DNA of 64,000 nt from contig NC_052613.1 of assembly GCF_016545825.1 (NCBI RefSeq), forward strand, positions 8,990,001 through 9,054,000, written 5' to 3'. How positions within the stretch are numbered: the first letter of the stretch is position 1; each line of letters starts with the position of its first letter. The position numbers and the translations under genes were made by a program. Source of the DNA: Eucalyptus grandis (Eukaryota; Streptophyta; Magnoliopsida; Myrtales; Myrtaceae). The notes beneath the pieces were generated by a model that was given only the letters and a program-made list of their open reading frames with translations, was not told where the DNA came from and ran no database searches. Below, one piece after another: positions 24,627 to 36,260 of this stretch.

Positions 24627-24791
24627 CTAATGTTTTGGGATCTTGCAATATGGAGGGTTTATGGTGCTTATAGTTTCTTTTTGCTTTTCTAATGGTTCCA
24701 AACTTTTTGACAAAAAAATTTAAACAATAAAATGCATGCAAAATGTTTTATATAAAAGAAAAGTTAACCAATAAATGGCATTAGATAAATA

Positions 24792-25151
24792 GGATAATGA
24801 CACAAATAATCTTTGAATTTTGGCTCAATATATAATGTGATTTTTTAACTTTTAATTTATTTCACATGGTCCTTGAACTTTAGTTTAATGTTTAATATAG
24901 TTCATAAACTTTTAATTTATTTAATGTGGTCCATAAAATTTTGGTATATATTTAATTTAGTCATTTCATTACTTCAAGATCATTAATAATATTGAATATT
25001 CATATAGTTGAGGAACTAAACTGAACAGGTACAAAAAGTTTAGGGACTCCATTGAACAAAATAAAAGTTTAGGGACTACATTGAATAAAATAAAAGTTTA
25101 GAAACCACATTGCATTAAGCTAAAATTTAGAAACTATTTATGTCATTTTCC
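24792..25151. mobile_element. MITE-like foldback element, about 360 bp
   Basis: The left 'GGATAATGACACAAATA' pairs with the right 'TATTTATGTCATTTTCC'. The inverted similarity continues inward through 'TTTGAATTTTGGCT' / 'AGCTAAAATTTAG'. It is AT-rich and non-coding. Confidence 0.7.
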
Positions 25152-26021
25152 TTGAATAAATTGAACATAATCAAGTCCCATACCCATGAGTCTTTGCTTT
25201 GAAAGGGTAACATTGATTATTTTTTCTTACTAGGCCCCTAATTAACCTGTATTATGTTAATGACGACTCGTAAGTTTAATATTATAAAAATAATTATATC
25301 ATGAAACTATATTGCAATTGCTAGGGTTTGGAGAGTTCATGTTAAACACAAGCTCCACTTGCGAGGGACAATTTGTGCTTACTTGGCAATCAATTAAACC
25401 CCCCCGAGTTCGCATCAGGTGGATCATGACATAAGAGAGGCTAAAATTTTCAGACTCGTTCACCACTTGGAGTTCTTTTCGTTTGCGTGTTATTTTGATC
25501 ACCTCAAATCAGCTTTAATTTGTACGATCTGTCTGATAGGTGGGGACGCATTTGGATTGATTTTTACTTTTCACTTAATGTGAATCTCGTGGCACACATA
25601 TTATGATTTTTTAAAACCCGAAACACCTCAAACTTTCCACATATAAATGTTGACTAATGAATCCACATATAATCCTTTCATAATTTTTTTAGATTTGAAT
25701 AATAGTTTAATTCTCAATGGAAAAGGAAACATACCGTCTTTTGCCTTCGGTTAAATCCAAACAAACGTGCCATAATATTCTAGTGCGTTCGAAATTTTTT
25801 TTGAAGAACAACTATAAACAATCGAAACCCTTGGATTGAAAAAAATTAATTGAAGGTACGTGAATATTTTGATTTGATTCTACAGTTTCGCTTTTTTGGA
25901 AAACTAAAGCCTTAAAAAGCTATTTCCTTGGATATCACTTTAAAAGATTTTTTCCAAATCTAAAGTTAGCTTCTCAAAAATTTTCTCGCACTCATCAAAT
26001 GACAAAAAGAGGAAACAAGAA
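25152..26021. other. AT-rich spacer; no gene seen
   Basis: No coding frame with motifs, no RNA gene and no clear repeat boundary was found in this stretch. Confidence 0.5.
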
Positions 26022-26243
26022 CTACCCACCTGAGTGGCGCTGCTGGTGGAGAGCTTCTCCCCCTAACGCAAGGGGAGGAGTTCGATTCCCGACCGTCGTA
26101 GAGTGACTTACCCGGTGGCACGTGTGTGGTGGCTAGCACGTGTTACCCCCAGGGTTTACCCCCCGTTACCTCGGGCCTTTCAGGTTGTCCATGTTGGTAC
26201 GGTGCGCGGGTCCTCTAGGTCACCAAAAAAAAAAAAAAAAAAA
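26022..26243 (+). mobile_element. tRNA-derived SINE with poly(A) tail and target duplication
   Basis: A 222-bp insertion is flanked by GGAAACAAGAA (26011-26021) and GGAAACAAAAA (26244-26254, one mismatch). The head holds a box B-like 'GAGTTCGATTCCC' (26078-26090) after 'TGAGTGGCGCTGCTGG'. The body is GC-rich and ends 'CTCTAGGTCACC' before an A-tail. The 3' end 'GGTCACC' resembles those of the truncated copies elsewhere in the window. Confidence 0.87.
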
Positions 26244-26379
26244 GGAAACAAAAAGCGAGAATTAATCATTATCTTGTAATCGGATCTTTATCTTCCTGGA
26301 TTGCATTTTCATAAGGATATTTAAAAGTTATAATAATTCCAATTTTAACATAGTGACAATAGATCATTGACAATTTTCG

Positions 26380-27038
26380 GCTTAATACCCTAAAAACCTG
26401 TAATTTTCATTAAAAAAACCTCTAACTTTAGGTCTTGTTATGATTCTATACTAAACCATTTTTTTTTCAGTCCATTGCCAATTCAACTCTAAAATTTGTT
26501 TTTTTTTTGGTAAAGGACTCTAAAATTTGTTGTCTCATAAAAAATCCAAACTTCAGGTTTAGTTTCAATTTCACTTTAATTCTTTTTGTTTCATAAAATA
26601 TCATCAATTTTTACTTGAGTCCTAAATTTACTCTCCATTAAACCCTTTGTCAAAATCGTTAGTGATTTTACACTCTTCAATATCTCAGGCTTGGGAATGT
26701 TCTATTTCTTGCAATTAGAGAGCTCACACTTATGATGCTTGAACAGCTTGTGCTTAGGAGTTTTCCACCTCTCAACTGTCAATGAAGCATTTTGGAATGT
26801 TGGCAGATTTGTAAGTAAAAAATTCGAAAAAAATTTAGGGTAATATTGAGACATAATCTAAAGTTGGGGCTTTTTATGGGACACGAAAAAAAATCATGGT
26901 GGAATTGGAATATAACCTAAAGTTGAAACAGAAAATTATGGTAAAATTGGGACTCGATTTAAAATAGAATGTTTTTCATGAAGCAAAAGGAAAAATTGGA
27001 ACAGAAGTTCAAATAGGAGGTTTCTCACGGTATTAGGT
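26380..27038. mobile_element. Foldback element with TTAATACCCTAAAAACCT termini
   Basis: The left 'CTTAATACCCTAAAAACC' and the right 'GGTTTCTCACGGTATTAGG' are inverted. Inner sequence also pairs ('CCTCTAACTTTAGGT' with 'ACCTAAAGTT'-type phrases). It is non-coding. A micro-retroposon sits inside it at 26501. Confidence 0.6.
26501..26516 (-). mobile_element. Micro-retroposon: 16 bases between a perfect 15-bp duplication
   Basis: ACTCTAAAATTTGTT occurs at 26486-26500 and again at 26517-26531. The insert is eight Ts followed by GGTAAAGG. On the minus strand it reads CCTTTACC plus an A-tail, an end similar to the 'GGTTACC'/'GGTCACC' 3' ends of longer SINEs here. Confidence 0.8.
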
Positions 27039-29133
27039 CCACAAAAATTCCCACCCTTTCAGCGACGGACGAAGGTCAGCGCAGAAGACGGGGCGTCGCC
27101 ATTGAATGGTCCGGACACGTGGCGACCACCCACGACTTTGAGAGAGAGAGAGTGCGTGCAGAAAAACTCCGACTTTCAAGGCCCGACGGCCACGCTGGCG
27201 GGCGCTCCCTCTCGCCTTCCCCTGTTCAGCAGGTGGCTTTGAGCGATGATGCAGAGTACACGGAACGACCCGATCAAGCACCGCCTCACTTCCCAGATCA
27301 TATATATTAAAAAATGAGAAATTTCGATCTTTAACAAAAGAAAAAGCGAGAGAATTTTCCAAATCTGTCTTCTTGGGTCGGCCTCTCGCATGCAACTTGA
27401 ATTCGACGTGCTCCCAGCTTCACGTCTTCCCCGGTTTCTTTCTCTCTCTGCCCCTCTCCCAGGTTCCTGATTCCATCCTGCCTTGGTGCTGTTCACATTC
27501 TTGAATTTTCTTTCTTTCTCCTGGTCGAGTTCACATTGTCAACGTCGTCCCCTTAGTCGTCCTACCCCGTTTTGCAATCTGCATTGGTTTGTACTTTTTC
27601 CACGTTGATCATAAAAGGGTAGATTTGAACAGTATCTGGGTAATTATAATTTTCCCTTTCGGATCAATTCGGGCTGGAAAATATAAAAATCTACTTCGTG
27701 GAACCGCATTACCAATTCCACCATCAGGGTCTGTCGTTCTGTTTAGTATTTTTTCTGTTAGCCGCAGCGATGAGACCTTTGGATGTTTCTGTCTTCTTGC
27801 CAGCTTCACTGTTGATACGACTGCGAAAAACGTGTTCCTGTGATCGTTCTTGCAGTTTCTTGAACGGCCAGATTTGAAGTCTTTCAGAATCGGGCTTCGT
27901 GGAGAAGGCTCCATATAGCGTAACATTTTCTCTTGGAGGTTGAGCATCCACTGGGGATATTCAAGCATCTGTCGCATCTGTCTCCTGCAGGTCAGGTTTC
28001 TTTTATACGGTTCTTCACATGGTAGGTTTCCAGTATTTATAGATTGCACTATTTGGTCGGGTCAAATTGGGCCTTCTGAGGTACAAAATAGGTAATGAGG
28101 AACTAAGTAAGGAAGAATGGTATTGTTTTTATGAGTTTGCCTTTCGTTGATGGAGGAAAAATATCGGACTAGAGCGGATAGTTAAATAGACTGGATATTC
28201 AGGTAGAGATCCTGAAGTCTATGCAAGAAGCATATTCTTGCTGAGGCTTTTGTTTCGTGAATTGTGTGTATATGATTTTTAGCGTATCAGCATCATATGG
28301 AATAGCAAAATATATCAGCAGTCCTGTTGCTACGTTTTTTTAGTTAAGAGTTCACGGGATGCTTGATGATGATTGTTATTCACCCAGTTCGTTGTTGCTT
28401 CTTTGTCAAGTAACCTTAGTCATGCTGTTTCATGTCACCTTCCTGTTCTTGGAGCTATTTAACCATAATTTCTTAAGACAGATAGGTGAGCCATTTTTGC
28501 TGGCTTGCTTCATGATGCAACTAATCTAAAGCATTGCCTGCATTAGCTACGATGCCATGGCTTGCTGATCTGTTTGTTATTCACCATATGAAACTAACAT
28601 GGATGATTTGTCTGTATCAATTACCAAACTATTCTGCTTCTGTTCCTTTCTTTCAATTTCTCTCAAGCAATCATTTTGCCTTGTAAAGCATTACAAAGAC
28701 AGTGAAGGATGATCAAGGGAATGTCCATTAGGATGCAGTGAGAGGTGAAAGGGTGAGAACAGGAAGTAGTCTTTCTTGGTTGGTGATCTTAGAGCTTCCT
28801 GTCTCAAATGGTGATTGGAGTGTGCTTAGATCTTTCGGATGGAAATCAAGCTCTTCTTTGTGAATGCTTTTGCGAGGTCCTAATATTGCAATTCACACCA
28901 AATTGGCCCTACCTTCTTTTTCACCCTGTAGAACTACACTCTAGTGAATTGCACGTTCCAGAGTACCTTCCATTGCATTTGATCATATTAAGCAATGGTT
29001 GACACTGACTTTTCTCTTAGTTTAGGCAGCGAGAACTGCCTTGCAGTTACCTTGATTTTTCTGCTAAATTTGACTTCTTCTTCACATTGGCGACAGGAAT
29101 TAGCAGTCAGACACAAAATTTGATGATTTATTA
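27039..29133 (+). promoter_or_regulatory. Upstream region and probable intron-containing leader of the kinesin gene
   Basis: GC-richer sequence with pyrimidine tracts at 27040-27560 looks like promoter and first non-coding exon. 27600-29100 has AT-rich, T-rich texture like the gene's introns. The frame of the ATG at 29134 is closed by a TAG at 29101, so coding does not extend upstream without a splice. The transcription start and leader introns cannot be fixed from sequence alone. Confidence 0.45.
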
Positions 29134-32100
29134 ATGGAACCTTTAGCAGCAAAGTCCATGAAAGAGAATGGGAAACCCACCAGATCCTATCAGACTGTGA
29201 ACAATCACAATGTTCCCACCGAGAATAACAATGGTGAGGTCGAAGGTAATACAGTCTAATTGCTCTATCCATGTCTACTGTCATCTCCTTTTCTCACTTG
29301 CCGGTAATGTTATCTCCCTCCAGCAAAACAAAGGGTGCTCCTCATTGAATGGTTGAGCAGCATGTGTCCTGATTTAGCCTTACCTCTACAAGCATCGGAC
29401 GAGGAGTTGAGATCAAGCTTGATTGACGGGTCCGCCCTGTGTCAGATCTTGAAAAGGTTGCGACCTAGTAACATCAATGAGGTAAATGAGACGTCTTTTG
29501 TTTATTTTGAAGATACTACAGTTGGAGGGTGTAGTTCTTTTTTTCTTTTTAAACATGCTTAGATTTATAGGGAGGTTATTTCGAACACTCTTCAGCCCCT
29601 CATAGAGACCAGATCAAAAGGTTCCTAGCAGCAATGGATGAGATGGGGATTCCCAAGTTTGACATTGCAGACCTAGAGAAGGTATTGTCTTTTGTATGCA
29701 TTTTCATACTCTATCCAAGTATAAGAATTTTCTTTCTATCTTTTCAATTGTATAGTCTACAAAAGGGCAAATAAAAAGGAGAAATATCTAGCTAGTCGAT
29801 TTATAAAAGAGGGGACTGATCCTTTTAATACAGATACGAATGGCGTTGTCATGGAAGTAGTTTATAGGGGTACACAGATTTATAAATGCCATTTGAAGAA
29901 AATTCCTGCCAAATGCCTACTAGTCAAATCTTCAGACGCCCTTCTATTTGATGCTTTCACAAGCTTCTTCGTTTATTTATTCTTTCCAGTATAAAGTTCT
30001 CATTTTGAATGTTCTAATAATGAAGGGATCTATGAAGCCCGTAATAGAGTGCCTTTTGTCGATTAAAGCTCAGCTCATGCCATATGGTAATGCAGGTACT
30101 TTCCGCAAATTTGTTCGGCTTAATCTGTATCTTCAAAATGGTTGATATTCTCCTAGCTAATTTGACATGATGATCTTCTCGCATGTTATGACAAGAGAGG
30201 TGCAAAATTTCAACAGATTCAAAATTCCAACGGGCTTTGCGAAGTCCTGTCATGTCAGGTCTGTCTGTCTCTGTCTCTGTCTCTGTCTCTCTCTGAGAGT
30301 CCCACAGGAAGTTATGCCTTTCATTTGAACTCCTCTCGCTGAAGCATGAGATATATTATTTTACTTTCATTACAGAACCATCAGCTACACTAATGCATCA
30401 TGTTGGGCTTAAGTTCCATGAGGTATTTCAACTAAAGCAAGGTCGATATGCAGACCTTCCGGCAGCAAAGATCTCAGAGATGATGAAGTCGAATAGTTTA
30501 GATGTAAGCTTTTGCATTTTGATTTATGCAGATATTTCATTAGCTTATCTTAATTTGCTCTGAAAATTATTAACCTAATTTGCTGTTGATCCTTCCTGCA
30601 GAATGCCCCCACCCAATCACTTTTAAGTGTGGTTAATGGAATTCTCGATGAAAGCATTGAAAGGCAAAATGGCGAAATACCTCATGTATGCTGAACAATT
30701 CGCAATCAAAGTGGACATGTTCATACACTTGTTTTATAGTTCCTATGAACTGTTACTTATGATTTTTAGTGCTATTCTTGCTCAGCGTGTCGCGTGCCTC
30801 TTGAGAAAAGTTGTGCAGGAGATAGAGCGGCGCATATCAACTCAGGCAGAACATTTAAGAACTGTAAGATGCATCTAAATATTCTCGGCGCTCTATTGAT
30901 TCTATTAGATGATTGGTTAATAAATGTGCCATTCATTCAGCAAAATAATCTCTTCAAGTCTCGTGAGGAGAAGTATCAATCTAGGATTAAGGTACTTGAA
31001 GCCCTGGCAACTGGACCTTATGAGGAGACAGAGGTCAGTGAAATGATTAACTTGGTGCAAATGGAAGGTCATATTCAGGTTTATAATTACGTCAGATACA
31101 GAATTCATAGGGTACTTTTCATTATGCACAGATTTCTGTGGATCAGCTTCAGCGATTCCAGGTGAAGTGCCAACTTTTTATCATGAGGCATATTTTCTGA
31201 CAGAATTATGAATCCATGAGGACATTTTGAGGACACTTGTGATGCTCTCATCATGCAGGCTGAGAAGATCAAGATGGAAGAGAAGATTGAAGAGAAGAGG
31301 AAGCTTGAAGAGGAAGACTTAGCTAGATCGACTAAAGATAAGGAAAGCCATAACTTAGAAATATCAGCACTGAAGCAAGAGCTGGAAGTGGCAAAGAAGA
31401 CATATGAGCTCCGTCACCTGCAAATGGAAACAGAAGCTAAGGCAGCTAAATTGGCACTTGAAGAGGGGACAAGAAAACTGGAGCAGGACTTGGCAGGATA
31501 CAGAAACAAGGTTCAGGAGCTGGAAGCGGCTAACAAGACGTACCAGCTCCGTCACGTGCAAATTGAAACAGAAGCTAATGCAGCTAAAATGATGCTTGAA
31601 GAGAGGATAAGAAAACTCGAGCAGGACTTGGCAGGCTCAAGAAATAAGGTGAAACAACTCGAAGCATGTTCAGAATCCAAAAACGAGAAGTGGAACAAGA
31701 AAGAGCACAGTTTCCATAGCTTTATGGATTTTCAATTTGGGGCTCTACGTGTAAGCTGCATCTTCTCTGTATCTGGAATTAATTTTATGCTGTTATGGAT
31801 ACACACGTGCCTCTAAATGACTAAAACTTCCAGGAACTAAGGGTCTCTTTCAAGTCTATCAAGCATGAACTTCTGGTCACCCAAAGAAACTATTCAGAGG
31901 AATTCAACAGCGTTGGTTGGTTTACTAGAATTTTTCTGTCCATCAATGCAAATCTTTTAATTTATGGAACGATTTCAAAAATCCACTCAATCTTTTTCTG
32001 CAGGATTACAGGTTGAAGCATTAGCTGACGCAGCAGAGAACTATCACCTTGTTCTTGCAGAAAATAGGAGGCTATTTAATGAGGTTCAAGATCTAAAAGG

Positions 32101-34763
32101 TGCATGAACTTCTACTTGCACTTCCAATACACGTGGCATTCGTGAGGGTCGCAGCTTTTGATTTTTGTAGCTTGTGTGTTGCACAGGTAATATCAGAGTG
32201 TATTGTAGGATTAGGCCCCTACTTCCTGGACAGAGTGGAAAACAGTCAATCATCGAACATATTGGTGATGATGGACAGTTGGTTGTCACTAATCCCTCCA
32301 AACAAGGCAAAGATGGCCATCGCATGTTCAAGTTCAACAAGGTGTATGGTCCAGCTGCTTCTCAAGGTTTCTCTCTCTCTATGTTAATCATGTTCTTTTA
32401 AAATAGTCTCTGGGTATTTACGTGTGTTCAATTAGTCATCTATGTCTTGTAGATTTTTTTTTTTTTTTTTTTCTTTTAAGCTGATTTTATCTCAGTTTCT
32501 AATTTTTAAATCCTCCAATTAAGAATGTCTTGCTTCTTGCCTGATTGTTGGCAGAGATGGTATATTCTGACATCCAACCCTTCATTCGTTCTGTTCTTGA
32601 TGGATATAATGTATGCATATTTGCTTACGGCCAAACTGGTTCGGGAAAAACCTACACAATGGTACGAGTCCTCTCTACATTTGAAATTTCCTCAATAAAT
32701 GTTTTGTCCTTACAAACTTACTCAATGTTATGAGATGGCCATGCCAGAGTGGTCCTGGTGCAGCGACTGAGGAGAGCTGGGGTGTCAACTATCGAGCTCT
32801 TAATGACCTTTTCAATTTGTCTGAGAGCAGAAGTAGAGCCATCGTGTATGAAATCTCGGTTCAAATGGTTGAGATCTACAATGAACAAGTGCGAGATCTA
32901 CTCTCCAGTGACAGCTCTCAGAAGAAATATCCTTTTGCAGCATTATAGTTACTTTTAAGTTGAATTAAATAAGATTCGTTTGTTCTCATTATGGAAGTTC
33001 CAAACTTAAATAGGAAGAAGTACTTTGTTTTTGTTAACATGCTTACACTAGGGATTTCATCAATCTCTCATGCAAGTGGTCTAGCTGTTCCAGATGCTAG
33101 CATGCATCCTGTGAGAGCAAGCTCGGATGTTATGGAACTAATGGACATAGGACTTAAGAATAGAGCTGTTGGTGCCACTGCATTGAATGAAAGAAGTAGC
33201 CGCTCGCACAGGTTCTTGATCCAACGTTCTGTTTTCAATTGATGTTCTAGATCCTAATGCATTTCTGTGGCTCCGAGCTGTAATTTTATTTGAAATTTTG
33301 TGGCGACAGTATCGTCACTGTACATGTTCGTGGGACAGATGTGAAGACTGGAAGCGCATCACATGGTAATCTTCACTTGGTAGATCTTGCGGGAAGCGAA
33401 AGAGTCGACCGCTCAGAAGTAACTGGCGACAGACTGAAAGAGGCACAGCATATAAACAAGTCACTCTCCGCCCTTGGAGACGTCATTTTTGCTCTTTCGC
33501 AGAAGAGTCCTCATGTGCCTTACCGTAATAGCAAGCTCACTCAAGTGCTACAGAGTTCTTTGGGTAATCCTCTTTATAATGCCTTGAATTTGCTTATCTT
33601 GTCTCTATAAGATTGTAGAATAGTCCAAGTACTTGAGAGTGGGAAATTGACACGAACCTCGAACATGTGATTTCCGATTCTCGATGCAGGTGGTCAAGCA
33701 AAAACATTGATGTTCGTGCAGCTCAATCCCGAAGTGGTATCATATTTGGAAAGTATGAGTACCTTAAAATTCGCTGAGAGAGTCTCTGGGGTTGAGCTCG
33801 GGGCAGCGAGGAGCAATAAAGATGGCAGGGATGTTCGGGATCTGATGCAGCAGGTAATTTCTCTCTTGCATTGCAATTCCTTAGCGATAATCCATGGACA
33901 CACTTCTCCATGTCTGCAAAGAACTTTGATTACAACCTTCAAACAAGGCGCAAACAATGTAAATTTTGTGGTCTTGTACTTAATTATGTGCTTCGTATGA
34001 AGGTGGCATCTCTACGAGACACTATCGGCAGAAAAGACGAGGAGATTGAGCGGTTGCAGTTGCTTAAGGATCTCAAAAGTGTGTATCCTGCGGTAGATAA
34101 GCGTGGCGTGGCCTCGCCGTATGATCCTTCCACTCCAAGCCAAATTCCCTCCAAAGGTGTAGGACCTCATGATCCTGAGAATTCTTCGGCGCAAAGCGAT
34201 AAACACTACGAATCTGATTCGACTGTCCCTGGGGACGATAGGTACGGGGAACAAGACTGTGAGGAGAGAACAAGTGATGTTTCTGATTGCTCTGCTGAAA
34301 ATAGTTTGTCATCTGAAGCGACTGATCGGCCAGATAGCTTAGAGAAGTAACTCTCTCTCTCTCTCCCCCTTGCTTTCCTTTACACAAGGAAAAAAAAAAA
34401 ACCATAAAATGTAATGTCGCAATAATCTTAACTTTGCCATCATCAGAAAATTTTTGATTCCAGTAGTTCCATGTAGAAGCATTCTGGATTTAGTTTGAAT
34501 CGTTATGTCGTTCCAGTAACTTGCTCTCACTTTATCAGGCCAAGGTCAAGACTTAAAGTTCCTCCGCCCTTGAGAAAGTCGGCCTCTCGGGAATCATTGA
34601 AGGCTTCGACAAGTAAAACTCCCATTGCTTAAACGTGTTGTGCTCCCTTTGAAACCGAACATTTAACTGAATGTGTCTTTCCCTTACATCAGGTGCCCGG
34701 AAAACAGTGACCACCCCGACCGGCTCTTCTACTTTACTCAAACCACCCCGACGGTGGCAGTAA
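29134..34763 (+). CDS. KIN14: Kinesin-14 motor with calponin-homology domain (KCH type)
   Basis: There are 22 exons: 29134-29245, 29324-29481, 29571-29681, 30026-30095, 30217-30258, 30376-30503, 30602-30685, 30786-30863, 30941-31033, 31132-31161, 31259-31750, 31834-31915, 32004-32099, 32187-32366, 32555-32661, 32748-32926, 33047-33211, 33310-33563, 33690-33853, 34003-34346, 34539-34612 and 34693-34763. Together they encode 1037 residues. The calponin-homology domain is at about 40-150 ('[13 protein letters not shown]', '[11 protein letters not shown]'). A coiled coil (about 300-465) has two 46-residue repeats. The C-terminal motor spans about 526-875: neck-motor junction '[11 protein letters not shown]', P-loop 'GQTGSGKT', switch I 'NERSSRSHS', switch II '[20 protein letters not shown]' and '[11 protein letters not shown]'. 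The central-to-C-terminal motor with this neck marks a minus-end-directed kinesin-14. In plants the CH-domain members link actin and microtubules and act in nuclear or organelle positioning. The closest relatives I recall are the Arabidopsis At1g63640/At5g41310 pair. The tail is serine- and proline-rich and ends 'PPRRWQ'. The intron at 32927-33046 appears to be AT-AC. Confidence 0.93.
31397..31672 (+). repeat. Two-copy 138-bp coding repeat in the kinesin coiled coil
   Basis: Residues about 349-394 and 395-440 of the kinesin are repeats of each other: '[20 protein letters not shown]' is followed by '[20 protein letters not shown]', and both continue into '[13 protein letters not shown]'. The copies are in frame inside exon 11. 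The unit of 46 residues is not a whole number of heptads. Confidence 0.9.
32927..33046 (+). other. Predicted U12-type AT-AC intron in the kinesin motor domain
   Basis: The exon ends ...CAGAAGAA and the intron begins ATATCCTTTT, the U12 donor consensus. It ends TTTGTTAACATGCTTAC; TTTGTTAAC fits the U12 branch site (7 of 9 to TTCCTTAAC), with the branch A about 10 bases from the AC end. There is no GT donor here that keeps the frame, and read-through meets a stop at 32946. Joining AA to ACTAGGG gives 'SQKKLGISS...GLAVPDAS', matching the family across this point. The intron is 120 bases. Confidence 0.85.
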
Positions 34764-36260
34764 AACAAGAAGTCAGTTCGAACGCCGCTGTTTTCTGGAC
34801 CTGCTCTCCTGTTTTGTGAATATATAGCCAGATCGCTTTTCTCGGCCACGGTTTCTCTGTTAATGCATTCATTCGTATTTCCTTTTCTGCTCATTCCAGT
34901 TCGAGTTCAGATGGATAAAATCATGTAAATAGGCGTTAGAGGCTCTATCTCTCTAATTTTTCTAATTTTTTTCCTTTTTTTTTTTGGTTATCTAAGAGAT
35001 TGTAAAAATCAATTTTGTTGCTTGCTTGACGATGTGGCTACTAGATACCAATTGTAAATTAAGCACCATCTCGATCGCTCATGTTATTGATATGGATTTT
35101 GACATATATCTGGTTAATCTTTTTGTTAGTATTTTTTTAACTTTTGGTATATGAATATTTGAGAGTGAAAATGTATATTTTGTTGATAAGTGATTTGCAC
35201 ATTGGATATGGCTTTTGATGGTGAAAATGGTTTAGTTCATTGTGTCACGATCATTTGTGTAGTCTTGATGCTGCGAGATGTATTATCTTTACCCAATGAA
35301 GAAAACTACTTATTGGAAGAGTCATGGGGAAATGAATTTCAATGATGTGTCCATCTCAGCTCTTGTGCAAACTAGCCCAGCAAGCACGGACGATGTTGAG
35401 AGGCAAAGAAAATATTGAAATCAATGGTAATTGGTAAGACTTATACTAAAAATTTTCAAGCATACAAAAATATCGACGATTCGTAGCTACCATCTTTGAC
35501 ATAAAGTAAGACTGCTCCAGCACCTACTAAATGACTCCTTTTTATTAGTCAGTGAATCCTAGCTAGTGAGACATGTCATGATGATCGACCAAAAAAAAGA
35601 AAAAGAAAAAGACATGTCATGATGACCAGCTCCAAGATTTTCTTTTTTCTTCTTTTCCACTTTTTCCATGAATCATGACTTGTCATCCTATCTATAGCCA
35701 TCTTTATTTTTTATTCATTTGCCTTTTATTTTCCATTTCCCCAAATCAAGTGGGATCTTCTTGAAGTCCACACAGCTTTGATGTAACTCCTTTTTGAACG
35801 TTCCCATGTGATGAACCCCTACTTTTTATTTAATTCCCACTCCAAATCTTGCAGCCTTGCTTGGACATCTCTTTGCTTTATAAGTCATCCTCCAAAGATA
35901 AAATCCCATGCTGATAAGACCCTAATTTGAAAAGCTAAAGCCTCTCTTGTCTCTATCTTCACGTTCCTTGCTTTGCCTTTGATCTTTCACTTTCAATATT
36001 CATAAGATCCCACCATCAAACCAGCTTTAATCACACTTCCCTTCATAGATTCCAATACTCCAGAATTCCATGTCACTCACGTGTAGTAACTTTGATTTGC
36101 AGGTCCCACGACAATTTTGATCTACTTTTTTTCTATTTTATTTCCTTCCTTCGCAAGTATTTACAAAAGGGTGTCTAGGGATATTCATTTCCATGCACAC
36201 TCATGCATCTTCACCCCCTAGTCATCAAAGCAATATGTGCTAGAAAAATGGATGGTGGGG
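34764..36260. other. Kinesin 3' flank and spacer to the convergent DUF1666 gene
   Basis: T-rich sequence after the stop probably holds the 3' untranslated region (to about 35060). The rest is spacer with no coding signal except a micro-retroposon at 35585. The kinesin and DUF1666 genes face each other across this gap. Confidence 0.6.
35585..35610 (+). mobile_element. Micro-retroposon: TCGACC plus A-rich tail between a perfect 15-bp duplication
   Basis: GACATGTCATGATGA occurs at 35570-35584 and 35611-35625. The insert is TCGACC followed by an A-rich tail with two G interruptions. The insert is only 26 bases and carries no promoter, so it must be a severely 5'-truncated retroposition product. 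Confidence 0.8.

Noticed and set aside
26078..26090. tRNA gene suggested by a box B sequence (also at 4839 and 15061)
   Set aside because: There is no cloverleaf; each sits in a poly(A)-tailed insertion with target duplications, so they are SINE promoters.
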